The notes beneath the pieces were generated by a model. It ran no database searches. It was not told the origin of the DNA and worked only from the letters and a program-made list of their open reading frames with translations. The position numbers and the translations under genes are program-made. From contig NC_087245.1 of assembly GCF_037042905.1 (NCBI RefSeq), positions 25,482,501 through 25,546,500 of the forward strand: a stretch of DNA of 64,000 nt, in the 5' to 3' direction. Positions within the stretch are counted from its first letter, which is position 1; every line of letters begins with the position of its first letter. The stretch comes from Lytechinus pictus (taxonomy: Eukaryota; Echinodermata; Echinoidea; Temnopleuroida; Toxopneustidae). Shown one piece after another: positions 11,844 to 22,359 of the stretch.

Positions 11844-14294
11844 TATAAAATGTTCTCCTATGACAAGACATCCGAGAGACTTTCTTTTCCTGATATTTCT
11901 GCGGATGTGAGGACAATTTAATAATGGAAACTTCAGGAACTCATTTGGATGTGATCTCAAACATTTGTTATTACCAGGTAAGTGAAATAATTATCTAAAT
12001 GTTCATAAAATGTTAAGACTTGTACAACTTTTAATGGCTCAGAAAAATAGGTGTTTGCTAGCGCCGAGCAGTAATGACGTCAAGAGCATTATAGGCGTAA
12101 TGTGTTTGCCTAGATTGATCAACCCTGATTTTCCTTTAAAAATATGAGCTACAATTTTTTTTTATCACCTAGTTTTGTCAGTGAGATGTCAAAATAATTA
12201 CTGCCTGATAAAATAAGCACCAAAAATTATTATCAATGCTTCGCAAAGTGAAATATAAAATAACCGGAAACACCATCTCAATTTTGTCCTTAGATCTAAT
12301 TAAAATTACTTTTGTTGTATAAATCTCCCCTGGAAATTGTTAATTGAATGGATATTTCTCAGCCAGTGACACTTTTAAATGTCTGCACAAATGTGTTTTC
12401 CTCCCTTGGGTTTATCTTTTTATCCATTATGAGCATATTCTAAATACAAAATTAACACTTATTAAAAGGATTAAACAAAAAATCAAGAAGACCTTTGTTA
12501 TGACAACCAATTTCTTTAACAGTGTATCTGTCAGTTATTTTACAAACCTAAGGAAAATCTCACAAGATTGAAAATAACTTTGGACTGAATTGGGTTATGA
12601 CACAGCCTCGTTGTGAAGCGACAAAGGCAAAAGACGGCTCAAGTCAGAAGAGATTTTTTTTTATATGAAAATGATAAAGTATATAGATGATGATTATTTT
12701 GGCAGTGAAAATGTAGTAGGCCTACATAAATAAAAGGAAGAGTTGTCCTCTCTTATAGGACTCCCTGTGTAGTGAAATAAGGTTGGCAATGTTTGGCTTA
12801 TTTTCTCTTGCTCTATGGGGATAAATGCTTGATTTGTTGACACTGTCAGTTTCCAATACAGCTATTCATCATACAAATTCGCTTTAAAGTAAATTGAATT
12901 CTTTTAAAGATTTTTTGTTTTGCTAAATAAAAAAGAGACTGATTGGTTCCACTAAACTAGATCAACTTTATTTTATACCGATAGATGGCCGACAGACACA
13001 CACAAAAATACTCACACTTCAAGTTTTTTTAACGCGCTGGTGAAAAAAAAAGATCCCCTAGTTAATGATAAATAGAAATCTCAGCTGAAAGGAAATATTT
13101 ACTGTCTGCAAAAATAAGTTGATGTGGGCAAAGTAAACATTCTTAGTTCATATAGGCGGATCCAGGGGGGCCGGGTCCCCCTACTGGTGGCGCACAAAAA
13201 AAAAGAAAAAAAGCGGGGACAGAAAGGGGAAAAATTAGGAAAAGGAGAGAAGAAACATAGGAGGAGGAAGACGTGTGAATAAAATAAAGTGAGGGAAGAC
13301 TTGAAGAATAATTCATATCACTATAACAAAAAAAAATCGCTCGCGCTCGTATCGCTTGTTTGATGAGATACATATCTTGCTTACTCAGTTGAAATGGTGT
13401 TTAAAATATCCAGTTTTGAAGTCGATATACAAAACAAATTTCAGCTTTTTTTTATTTACAAATTGATTTTTTTTGCTGTGTAAAATGTCTTGTTTCATGG
13501 TCTGAATGTCAAAATACTTTCATTCATCATATTCTATTAAAAAAGTGGAATTTATTGATTTTTTCATTACATGGAGAAGCTGCATAATGATGTCGGGAAT
13601 AAAAAAATAAAAATAAACATCGCGTATACTTTGATAGATATTCTTTCCACATTCTTTTTAAATGCCAGATATATAATTACGGTCAATTTCGAAAATATGA
13701 ATTTCAATGTTTTTCTTTTCTTGCAGGTTGATGTAAGAGTGCCAAAAGCTTGTCATCGTGGTTTTGAGATTACATTACACACACACAGAGGGCCTTTTTG
13801 GAAGATATACCATGATTGTAAAACAACCCATATGAATATCACAGTAGTTGTCAAAGTGGGCGAACCGATGACGTCACCTACTCACTGTTTCTTTTAGGCT
13901 TATGTTCTCTGGTAAGAAATATTAATTTTGATTTCTGTTCCCTTTATAATGTGTAAAGTTTTATTCCTCCCTGGATATGTTGATTCATTGAGAATCTTGT
14001 TCATCAAATATGCAGATATTGTAATATTTCAGAAATACATAAAATATAAAAGAAATATAGTGTGTGACGTCAACTGTGTTGTGCATATGATTTTCGTATG
14101 AGAAATAATCGAAATGTCAAAACTTTCTTATCTAACATCCTAATAAATTTTCAGCATCTTGCTTGTTTGATTTTTCTATTCTTATACAGATCTATCTATT
14201 TGATGCATGGGTTGACGTCTCCTTCCAACAAGAGCCCTAGATGGCTTTTCTGCCGTGACATCACTCTATTTTCGATGAGCTGATAAACAGACTG
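11844..14294 (+). CDS. Candidate spliced transcript with a 74-codon reading frame
   Basis: I do not recognise the product. A TATAAAA box (11844-11850) lies 80 bp before an ATG (11924). Exon 1 ends CAG|GTAAGTG at 11977. Exon 2 starts after TTTTTCTTTTCTTGCAG at 13727 and ends CTG|GTAAGAA at 13911. A third segment, 14190-14294, is bounded by TTCTTATACAG and CTG|GTATGT. Joining exons 1 and 2 keeps frame (phase 0) and gives 74 residues (METSGTHLDVIS... to ...SPTHCFF) before TAG at 13895-13897, only 14 nt before the exon 2 donor. It has no signal peptide or membrane helix and is Cys/His containing. A noncoding spliced RNA is an equal possibility. Exon 2 contains TGACGTCA (13869) and exon 3 TGACGTC. 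Confidence 0.3.
13155..13330 (+). repeat. Solitary GGCGGATCCAG repeat head
   Basis: GGCGGATCCAGG followed by a G/C run and purine-rich sequence, matching the left tip of the 15-1676 element but without a partner end in the following kilobases. The open frame 13143-13373 (-) lies within this low-complexity sequence and is not regarded as coding. Confidence 0.4.
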
Positions 14295-14554
14295 GTATGT
14301 ACCGTTGCTATAGGTTAACATCTCTTCGCAGTTTCAACAAATAAGGTGCAGAGCAGACATGGTGAATCATCATCAGGAAGAGAGAGAGAAAAAAAAAGTT
14401 AAAGATATTCTATAAAAGCAGAGAGTTACTTGTCATTGTCTACGAATGAATAAAGCGCAAAGAAATAATAAATCTATTTTATACGATGGAAAATGGAACC
14501 AACGTTAAAATTCATGATCAGGATAAGTAGGCCGGCCTATATAGGAAACGATGC

Positions 14555-14990
14555 CAGGGCGAAGCGCGAGCTCATCTTTTCTTCTTTTTTTTACATACAT
14601 GCACTGGCCTGAAAATGGGACATTGAAAATAGCACAATTTGAATTTATAAGCAGATGAACATACAAGTGCGAAGCGCTATCTGCTAACTTTATTAAGAAA
14701 CATTTAAAGCATCGTTGGAATTAGTGAGAGAATAGAATATCTTGGAATGAATAATGCGAGCACGAAGTGCGAGCTAATTTGTTTAGAATGATGACTTGAA
14801 AGAGAGAAATTTTAAGCACCGTTTGATTTCATGCACAGGATAACTATATCAATTAAAAAAATGATAGAAGCGCGAAGCTGAGCTGACTTGTTTTATATAG
14901 TGACATGGAAAAGGGACATTTCGATCACTTTTCGTCGATCCAACTTTCTGCCTCCCCCCCCCCCCCCCCCGCCTTAGGATACGCGCCTGG
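14555..14990. repeat. Second GCGAAGCGC-island array ending in a C-run
   Basis: Islands at about 14560, 14670, 14757 and 14868 (for example TGCGAGCACGAAGTGCGAGC) separated by about 100 bp of AT-rich sequence with TGACCTGAAA-like segments. It terminates in an 18-base C-run (about 14955-14972) and CCTTAGGATACGCGCCTGGCG, which resembles the end of the 1.39-kb element. It is the same repeat class as 780-1240. Confidence 0.5.
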
Positions 14991-15139
14991 CGAAGACAAG
15001 ATTTTGCTCCTGAACTTCCTTTTTTCCTTGTCTTTAGTCTTCACCTTTTTATCTTCCATTCCTTTGTAGAAAAAAGGAGAAAATGATAAAGAAAAACTGT
15101 TTTAAAAAGTTCAATGAGCCCCCGCCCTTCATATCAACC

Positions 15140-15410
15140 TATTCTCAAGGACAGAGGCTGTCCTTCCATCTTTATTCGTTTTCTCATTCCCCATCCCTTT
15201 CACTTTTACTTCTCCATCGATCTTTTCCCCTTCTTTCCTTTCTTTCGTCTCTCCCTCTTGTCTTTTCATTTTTTCCCCTCTCTCCTCCATTCATTTTATC
15301 TTTCTCATTCTCTTCTTTTCCTTATCTCTCTCTCTTCATCTCTTCCTTTGCTTTCGTTTCTTTCTCTGTCCTTTCTCCTTTCTTTTCTTTCCCTTCACTT
15401 TTTTTCCATA
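15140..15410 (+). repeat. Pyrimidine-rich strand-asymmetric tract
   Basis: About 270 bp composed almost entirely of C and T on the plus strand, with irregular CTTTCC/TCTCTC subrepeats. It is open in two overlapping frames only because stop codons are rare in CT-rich sequence. Not a gene. Confidence 0.8.
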
Positions 15411-15584
15411 GCGGTGGTCCTTGAATTGTTTATGCGAGCATGGACCTACAAGTGACAATGATGTTGACAACTTTGCCATTAAAACTTGATTGTGATTGGC
15501 TTTCGAGACATAATGTCATGGTATTTGCCAACTTGCCATATTGAAAAAGTTACCTTATTTGTATTTCTTCTTGACCTTCCTCCA

Positions 15585-15757
15585 GGTGGGTGTTCATAAA
15601 GTTGTTCGTAAGTTAAGAGCGACTTTAAGAACACATGGTGATCCTTTCTTGTGGTAAATGATATATTCATTGGCGATGGTTAAGCACGTAAGAAAGGATC
15701 ACCAGTCGTTCTTAAAGTCGCTCTTAACTTACGAACAGCTTTATGAAACGGCCCCCA
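15585..15757. mobile_element. Hairpin MITE, about 170 bp
   Basis: The left arm (TTCATAAAGTTGTTCGTAAG, then TTAAGAGCGACTTTAAGAAC) and right arm (GTTCTTAAAGTCGCTCTTAA, then CTTACGAACAGCTTTATGAA) are near-perfect inverted repeats of about 70 nt around a short loop. The tips are GGTGGG and a C-run. The short ORFs over it are by-products. Confidence 0.75.
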
Positions 15758-17388
15758 GATCTGTTTGTTGGCCTGTTTGCAAAAGACTATTTCAGTTTTG
15801 TTTTCTCTTGTTTTCTCCCCCCCCCCGCAATCAGCACAAGAATGAACCTGACATCGACCAAGACTTCTATCCCTCTGAATACGATCAATGTTAGCCTCAT
15901 GCATGCTGAGCCACTATTGGAAATTGAATAGGCCTATGCTAGAGTATACATCACCATCAGCGAGGAATGGAGCAGGTTTTTATCAGGAGGTGATGGCGGG
16001 ACAGGTGGATAGAATTCAGAATGCTGCTTGGAAGGCATCCTTATGCGACTGTCTAATACCGCGAGATGAGGTGTGACGTCATAGTTCACTGGCCATTGCG
16101 ATGTCCTTCGCTAGAGGACCGATAATGTTACCATAAGGAGAAGGAATATAGGGTGTGGACGATGTATTTCAGTCGACAATGTATTAATACGATTGTCATG
16201 ATAATTGGCCCAAGTTCACTCCATACAGTCTCATTATGGTGAGGGGTGAACAAGGATTCAGTTGGGCAACGGGAATGTTCAAGAGGACGCTTATACAGCA
16301 GGATTCAATGCAACAAAAAAGTCAACCACCCTTATCTACTTTGCGCGCGGGGAAAATAAAATGCATTTTAGACATTACCTGTATGTGGATGCTCGATTGA
16401 ATTCTGTTTTAGTATAAAGCGTTCTATGGGACATTCCCGTGCTGTAATGATGTCTCTCAAAGTCCAAAAGAAGAGGTGGTATTTATTTTTTTCTCTTATC
16501 AAACATGCATTATAAAGTTTGTTTAAAAACCTTATTTTGGACATGAGACCTGATTGGCGCCACTTTAAGAATGTACAAATAAAAAGGACATCCAGCACCA
16601 CCTCCCCGCCTCGGGGAAAAATTGTTGGAAGGGCGCAAAAGTAATGCTTGCCCCGGATGGCATGCAGGAAAAATGCAACGTTTTACGCCACTTTGTAGGT
16701 CTACTGATCTCCATTAGGATTTTGGATCAAATCATCATTGAATAATTACTTGTTGATTTTACAGTTGTGCTAAAAATTAGTGAACCCCACAACAAAACGC
16801 ACCTTTTCATGCTGAGTGTAGAATGCAGACAACAGCACTGCAATGTTCTGCGAGCCTACTTAGGCTAGAGAAACAAACTTTATCTAATGTATTATTTTAT
16901 CGCCTGACTTCACAAGACAGAACTTGAGCACTTAAAATATGTTCATTATCTGGTAGGATTCACTAACTTGAGTACCACTGTAGTACTCCAAAGTTTTTAT
17001 GAAAATATATAATTATCTTATTTTGAATGTAAACCTTATATTGCATTGAGTATTTGAATAATTATAAAAACGATCCACGTACATGATCTTGTGTGTAATT
17101 AATAATTCTGCAAAACCACAAAGAATCACCCCAAAATGAACGAAAAAGAGGACTAAAATAAAAACAGTTTCACATTTCTTCAATTTTCTTGATTAACTTG
17201 AAATGAACTATCGTGGACTTTCGTGGTTATTGTTAAATTCATATACTCAATTAGTGGTTTCCTTTTCGTTTTTTTTTTTATTACTATTGCGTGGTTCATG
17301 ATTATACTATGTAATTCATTGAAATTTGCAGAATTAAAACATTTGAAGGAATAGATAACTAAGCCCGAATTCTGAATAGATTAGATCG
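15758..17388. other. Region with no supported gene
   Basis: The segment 15988-16080 follows a TTTTTATCAG acceptor-like site and contains TGACGTCA (16074), but no reliable exon was resolved. The rest is AT-rich with short unsupported frames. Confidence 0.45.
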
Positions 17389-17432
17389 ATAGATACATAG
17401 ATAGATAAGTAGATAGATAGGTAGATAGAGAG
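17389..17432 (+). repeat. GATA/TAGA microsatellite
   Basis: Imperfect GATA repeats with occasional substitutions, followed by a short GA-rich tail. Confidence 0.9.
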
Positions 17433-17756
17433 AGGGGAGGAGAGATAGGACTATGCTAAACATAGAATGATTGCTCTCATCTGATTTATTTTAGATCCAC
17501 AGCATTTTATTTTATCAAGCGATTATGCATAGAATATGAAAAGTTAAAATGTACAATTTTCGGCTTTCAATTGTTGATACAGTGTATCTCCCAAATTCTT
17601 GGTAAAGAATGAAATATGGTAGGCCTTTTTTTCTGAACTACCGTTTATAGTAATCAGAAATGTAAGTTCCTCTGGAATCGACATTCGGGCTAAATGCGAG
17701 AGTTTTGCCCTAGTGTCTGGAGTGGACAGTTGATTATTAAATGGCAATTTTGTTAT

Positions 17757-18126
17757 GGTCACCGCACACCTTAAGACTAGTCTACGCTCCGATTTAGGGG
17801 AAAGCCAAATGAATAGTTCTTTTTACCTGAAGTTCCAATTAACTGTATGAATACTAATATAAAAATTGTGGATAAATGAAAAGTCTTCTTTTGGCGGAAA
17901 GGCTAAATTGGTTACAAATCGTAGCCGATGTTAAGCTTGCTACGACGTCATTACGATTAGATATTAAATTCGTTTTTATTCTAAGGATAATAATCATAGT
18001 CACGGATTTACGATGATTCACTACTTTGCACAGTAAGACGTGCCAAGTCTAGAATATTCGGATCAAACGTAACAACGTTTTATCGTAAAATCGGGTCGCA
18101 GATCAGTCGTAAGGTGTGCGGTTGCC
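17757..18126. mobile_element. MITE with about 28-bp terminal inverted repeats
   Basis: The left end GGTCACCGCACACCTTAAGA faces TCGTAAGGTGTGCGGTTGCC at the right end; the match continues inward with a few mismatches (CTAGTCTACG against CGCAGATCAG). Length is 370 bp with no coding capacity. Flanking TTAT and TTAA are not a convincing target duplication. Confidence 0.7.
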
Positions 18127-19439
18127 TTAATCTCCGTTTGGTTATTTGTATTCATTCTCGTATTGATTTCGTGTAAAACCTGCCCCCCTCGCTACCTCCT
18201 CTGTCTCTTCTTGAAGTCTATTTCATCATAAACCATTCCCACTATCTCTCAACTGTCATCTCTTTGTTTTTATATTGACAATTTGCATTCATTATTTCAA
18301 CCATCATTTCTTTGTAAATCTTTCAAACTTTCTTTCTCAACCCAATAAAACAATCCTCTCCCCTTCTCTATCTCTTCCATGTAAATATGTACTTTCCTGT
18401 AACCCATTCTTAAATATCATTCGCTATACTTCAAATTTTGAATTCATACTTTATTATTCTATCCCCCCCCCAAAAAAAAAATGCATTTCACTCCCTATTC
18501 TCACTCATGTTTTTTTTGCATTCTTTGTTTATTTCAATTTTCAGTAATCTCTTTCACGTCAGTACTATTTTATCAATTAATGTTGGTCTATATCTCTTGC
18601 TCCGTCACATCAAACTTAAGCCATGACTGTCATTGGTTACTTTCTCTATTAAAAACTTTTCATTTCATCACTTCTCTTTCGATCTCTTTCCCCCACACTC
18701 AATGGGGAGAATTTCATGAGATGCTTTGCCAGTGAATTTCATTCATCAATTTGTTCTCAGCCAATCAGATGAAAGGATTCACAGTAGCTTATTACAAAAG
18801 TGAATGAAAATCACGGACGGTCTGTTTCATGATATGCTCACCATGTCAATCCAATTTTCACACAGCCCTTGGACAGAGAGTGAACTTCATGAAATAAATT
18901 ATTACTTCAGCAAACAAAAATGTAATGGTAAATATAAAAACTGAACAAATTTTCAATTATCCTTGGATCCAAAACCCTTATGATTTACACTTAAAATGTG
19001 CACGAACGTTAACTTTATCCAAAGTTCATTCTAACTTTGAAATGACACTTTTCTTCATTAAATGGAATCTTTCAATGTGTAATAAAAATATATAGCACAT
19101 TTTGGTACACCCTTCAAACAAATTTTATCAAAAATCTATTTAATTACTTTCATTTTATGAAGTTCACTCTGGGTATATCCATGTACTCGAAATGTTGCAA
19201 AGTGGATTGGTATCTAGTTACACTCTATGAATTTTAATGATTTTTATTTTGGATTATGGAAAATTTTGTGGTTGATCAAGCATCCATTTGGATGTATAGT
19301 GAAAATACCTGTGTTCAATCCCTAAATAACGGGACAATGTAGCAATTCCTGCTATGGTATGAGAAGACATCAATATTTGAAAATAGTAAGAGTTTACCAT
19401 CAATTTCAATCAATTTTGCAACATTTTATCAAGTCCATG
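18127..19439. other. AT-rich region without a supported gene
   Basis: Pyrimidine-rich at 18180-18700. The segment 18700-18840 contains CAGCCAATCAGATGAAAGGA and TTTCATGA, resembling internal parts of the MITE at 20792-20910, so it may be a decayed relative. The three overlapping frames at 18275-18735 are composition artefacts. Confidence 0.5.
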
Positions 19440-19971
19440 ATCAGGAGGGGGAGGGGGGGGGTGGAGGAACACTAGTGGAGGGTTGCACATCTACAAGGGT
19501 TACAATTTTTCGAAACTTCTAAAAACCACCATTTCAGTGGAATTTTTTATTTTATCAAATTCTTTTTCCCCAGATAGCGAAGTGATTTTTGTGGATGTGC
19601 AATGCTCAATTTAAGGGTGATTAAACCTGATCTACTGCAAGCCAAAATATGACATTTTCCTTGAAAGTACTGTATAAGTAAAAATCATGATTTTGCATTT
19701 AACTGATTTTTTCAAGTTGATTACCCACAAAATTAAAAAATCTGCATGTTTAAGTGCAAAAGAAAATTCAAAAATCCAAATTGGATGAAAAATAAAATAT
19801 CATTGACTTTCTATTGATAACTTGGCCTTTCTTTTTAAAAATTTGAACCGGAAAATGGATCTATAAATTTTAATTTATTTTAATCCTTCAACATGTTTTA
19901 GATTACCTACCAAAATTATTAGAATACTATTCCTGGAGGTTTCAGGAAAAATGTCAACTTTGGCTTGCAAA

Positions 19972-20215
19972 ATGGATAAAAAGGGGCAGGGCAACGGGGG
20001 GGGGGGGGGTCACAGTTGATTAAAGAGAGGCAGGGAGGGGGTCACAGTGGATAAAAGGGGCAGGGTCGGGGTCATATAGATAAAGGGGGCAGGGGGTCCC
20101 AATGGATAAAAAGGGGAAGGTCATGGGGGCCACAATGGATAAAAGGGGGCAGGGAAGGGGTCACAATGGATAAACAAGTTTCAGATGGGGGGCCATCATG
20201 ATGGATAAACAAAGA
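19972..20215 (+). repeat. G-rich minisatellite, about 35-40 bp units
   Basis: Seven or eight irregular units built on GGATAAAAGGGGCAGGG and GGGGTCACAATGGATAAA, including a 14-G run near 19996-20009. The G-rich strand is the plus strand. A shorter G-run block lies at 19444-19460. Confidence 0.8.
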
Positions 20216-20791
20216 GGAAGGGCGAGTCAGTGTACACAAATAAGCATAAGTGAGAAGTAATAATTTTTCATTTTTATAGGGTTTATTATCAATTTTGTCA
20301 AAGAAAAATAATTACAAAAAAAAAATGACCAGCAGCCAAGAAGATTCATTCAAGTAAAGAGGTTACCAGAGCAAATGACCTCTTGAGACAATGGGGTAAG
20401 CCCCTTAACCTCACAAAATGGCCAACAGCCCAATGTGAGCCGAGGTCTTCTTGACAGAAATCACACAATGTGTAACAGCGCCTCCAATAGTCCTCAGTGT
20501 GCAGAGCAAGGCACTGGACACTGCCATGCATGGCATACAACATTTTTAATGTAGGTGCTTTATTTCCAAGTTCAATGCTACTTTGTGTAGCCAAATGTAT
20601 GCAAGACAATGCACTGATTTTCTACCCCCCCCCCCTGAATTGGTCTGTTAATCTCCTTTGTATTCTCTTTATTCACCCTAGAACAAAACCCCCTTCTTCA
20701 TTACCACCCCCTCCCCTCTTCTTTCTACAGATATACCAGTTAATCCACTGAGTGTAACCTTTCTCCATACCTCCCTGTACTACCCATCTTA

Positions 20792-20910
20792 GGGAGCGTT
20801 TCATGAAGATTTCTGTCTGTGATTTTCACCGACTGAAAATCCTTGCATCTGATTGGCTGAGAGCTAATCAGTGAAAATCATTGACAAACCTCTCCATGAA
20901 ACACTCCCCC
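20792..20910. mobile_element. MITE, GGGAG(C/T)GTTTCATG family
   Basis: The left tip GGGAGCGTTTCATGAAGA and the right tip TCTCCATGAAACACTCCC form imperfect inverted repeats, with internal self-complementary blocks (CTGATTGGCTGAGAGCTAAT). It shares its tips with the MITE dimer at 55547-58311. Confidence 0.7.
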
Positions 20911-21592
20911 GTATCTGCCTTCATTTCACATCCTTCAACATTTACTAGCCATGACTGATATTTTAGTAGTCTTTCAATTCTTTTTTCTTTATTTTCATCT
21001 TTAATTTTCAAATTACTTTTTCTTTTTAATTTTTGAAATTCATTTCTTTTATTGATTAATTTGGAATTTATTATTTAATATTATTCATTTATCATTTATT
21101 TATCATTGTTATTATCATTATTTTATTTATTTATTTATTATTATAATTATAATTTTTTTTTTTTTTTTTTTTTTTTGGGGGGGCTTTCTTATCAAATGTG
21201 CAAATAAATACACCCTTTCTGTACATGATGCAATTCTTTTATGAACTCAAATGTATATTGCATGTTGGTCAAATATTTAGAAAGAAACCAACAGCAAATT
21301 TTCTTCTTTTTTTTTTGGGGGGGGAAGGTGTTTTGCTTTTTTTATATGCTTTTGTTTTCCCCTATGAATTCATTCACCACCATACAGGAATCAAAATGTT
21401 TGTGATTGCTACTTCTCCATCACTCCACCATGAACTCTGAGAGACAAGGCAAGGCAATGAAACGACAAGTGAATCTAGATCTATTTATCGAGCCCTCAAC
21501 ATCGGCTAATCCTGAGGAAGTGCACTTTATATTCCACAATGGTTTATTATACTCCAACAATCATTACAGTACAATGCATGAACCCTAGTAAT

Positions 21593-21860
21593 GAAGCGCA
21601 ATGTCAAATTTCATAGAACGCACCCAACAAGATTTTTGAAATTCATTCCAGGCTGGATGAAAAAAAAATAGCCAAAGGGTCAAGAGAAGCAAAGTCAAAT
21701 TTCACAGACAGCATCCAATAAAACATCCAAAACTCATTCTAGACTGGACGCAGAAAGCATTTCTTTAGCCAACGGGTCTATGGAAGCAATGTCAAATTTC
21801 ACAGATGACACTCAATAAAATCTCAAAAACTCATATCAGACTGAGGAAACCTTTTAGTCA
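21593..21860. repeat. Three-copy tandem repeat, about 95 bp
   Basis: Copies start near 21593, 21686 and 21784 with GAAGCAATGTCAAATTTCACAGA-like heads and contain AACTCAT...AGACTGGA. The last copy abuts the stop codon of the minus-strand frame ending at 21854, so it could lie in a 3' untranslated region. Confidence 0.6.
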
Positions 21861-22359
21861 GCCAAAGATGCAATGACAGTCGGAAGAAATTGAACTGAAA
21901 AAGAATCTTCTTTGAAGCCTCTTTCATCAATCACCATAATCAAGATTTTCAGGTCGCCTCTTGGGTGAAGAAGCAGCTCTGGTTTGGACTGAATAAATTT
22001 TATTAAGCCCAGTAAAGAGCAAATGCCAATTTGAAAGACAATGGGATCAAATAAATCAGATGTACCAAGTTCCATCCAATGCCTTCCTGAACATAGCAAC
22101 GCCGCTCTAACCAAGTGAATAAATGCACTTCTCGTTAACACAGGATATGACTTCCCTAAGGAAAAACTACCAGACGATTTGATGACTGGAAAAACATGAA
22201 TTGGGACGATCAGGTGGATCACTGACCTACTCTATGACCAGAAGGCGGATGAATAGCCCAACAGCACCTCATGTCGCCAAAGAACGTGGCTGAGAAACTT
22301 CAAACTCACCGAGGCTGATGAAATGGACAATAAAGAAGCAGGAACCAACTCTATGAGGT
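21854..22359 (-). CDS. Candidate two-exon gene fragment, unknown product
   Basis: The minus-strand exon 22185-21854 follows CATGTTTTTCCAG and has 110 codons open to TAA. The composition looks coding (for example FIHLVRAALLCSGRHWMELG and ELLLHPRGDLKILIMVIDER). A 50-nt exon, 22359-22310, is bounded by TATTTGCAG and TCG|GTGAGT and joins in phase 1. I do not recognise the protein; a helical, HEAT-like or membrane-associated character is only an impression. A further minus-strand open segment with similar composition lies at about 23100-22905. All sit inside the 20327-24495 unit, so captured gene pieces or a decayed gene are both possible. Confidence 0.25.

Noticed and set aside
15083-15455. Two overlapping Ser/Phe/Leu-rich frames
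   Set aside because: Produced by a pyrimidine tract; both frames are open for compositional reasons.
21854-22222. Transposase of the 20327-24495 unit
   Set aside because: The frame shows no DDE/D, BED or zinc-ribbon pattern I can recognise, so it is listed only as an unknown gene fragment.
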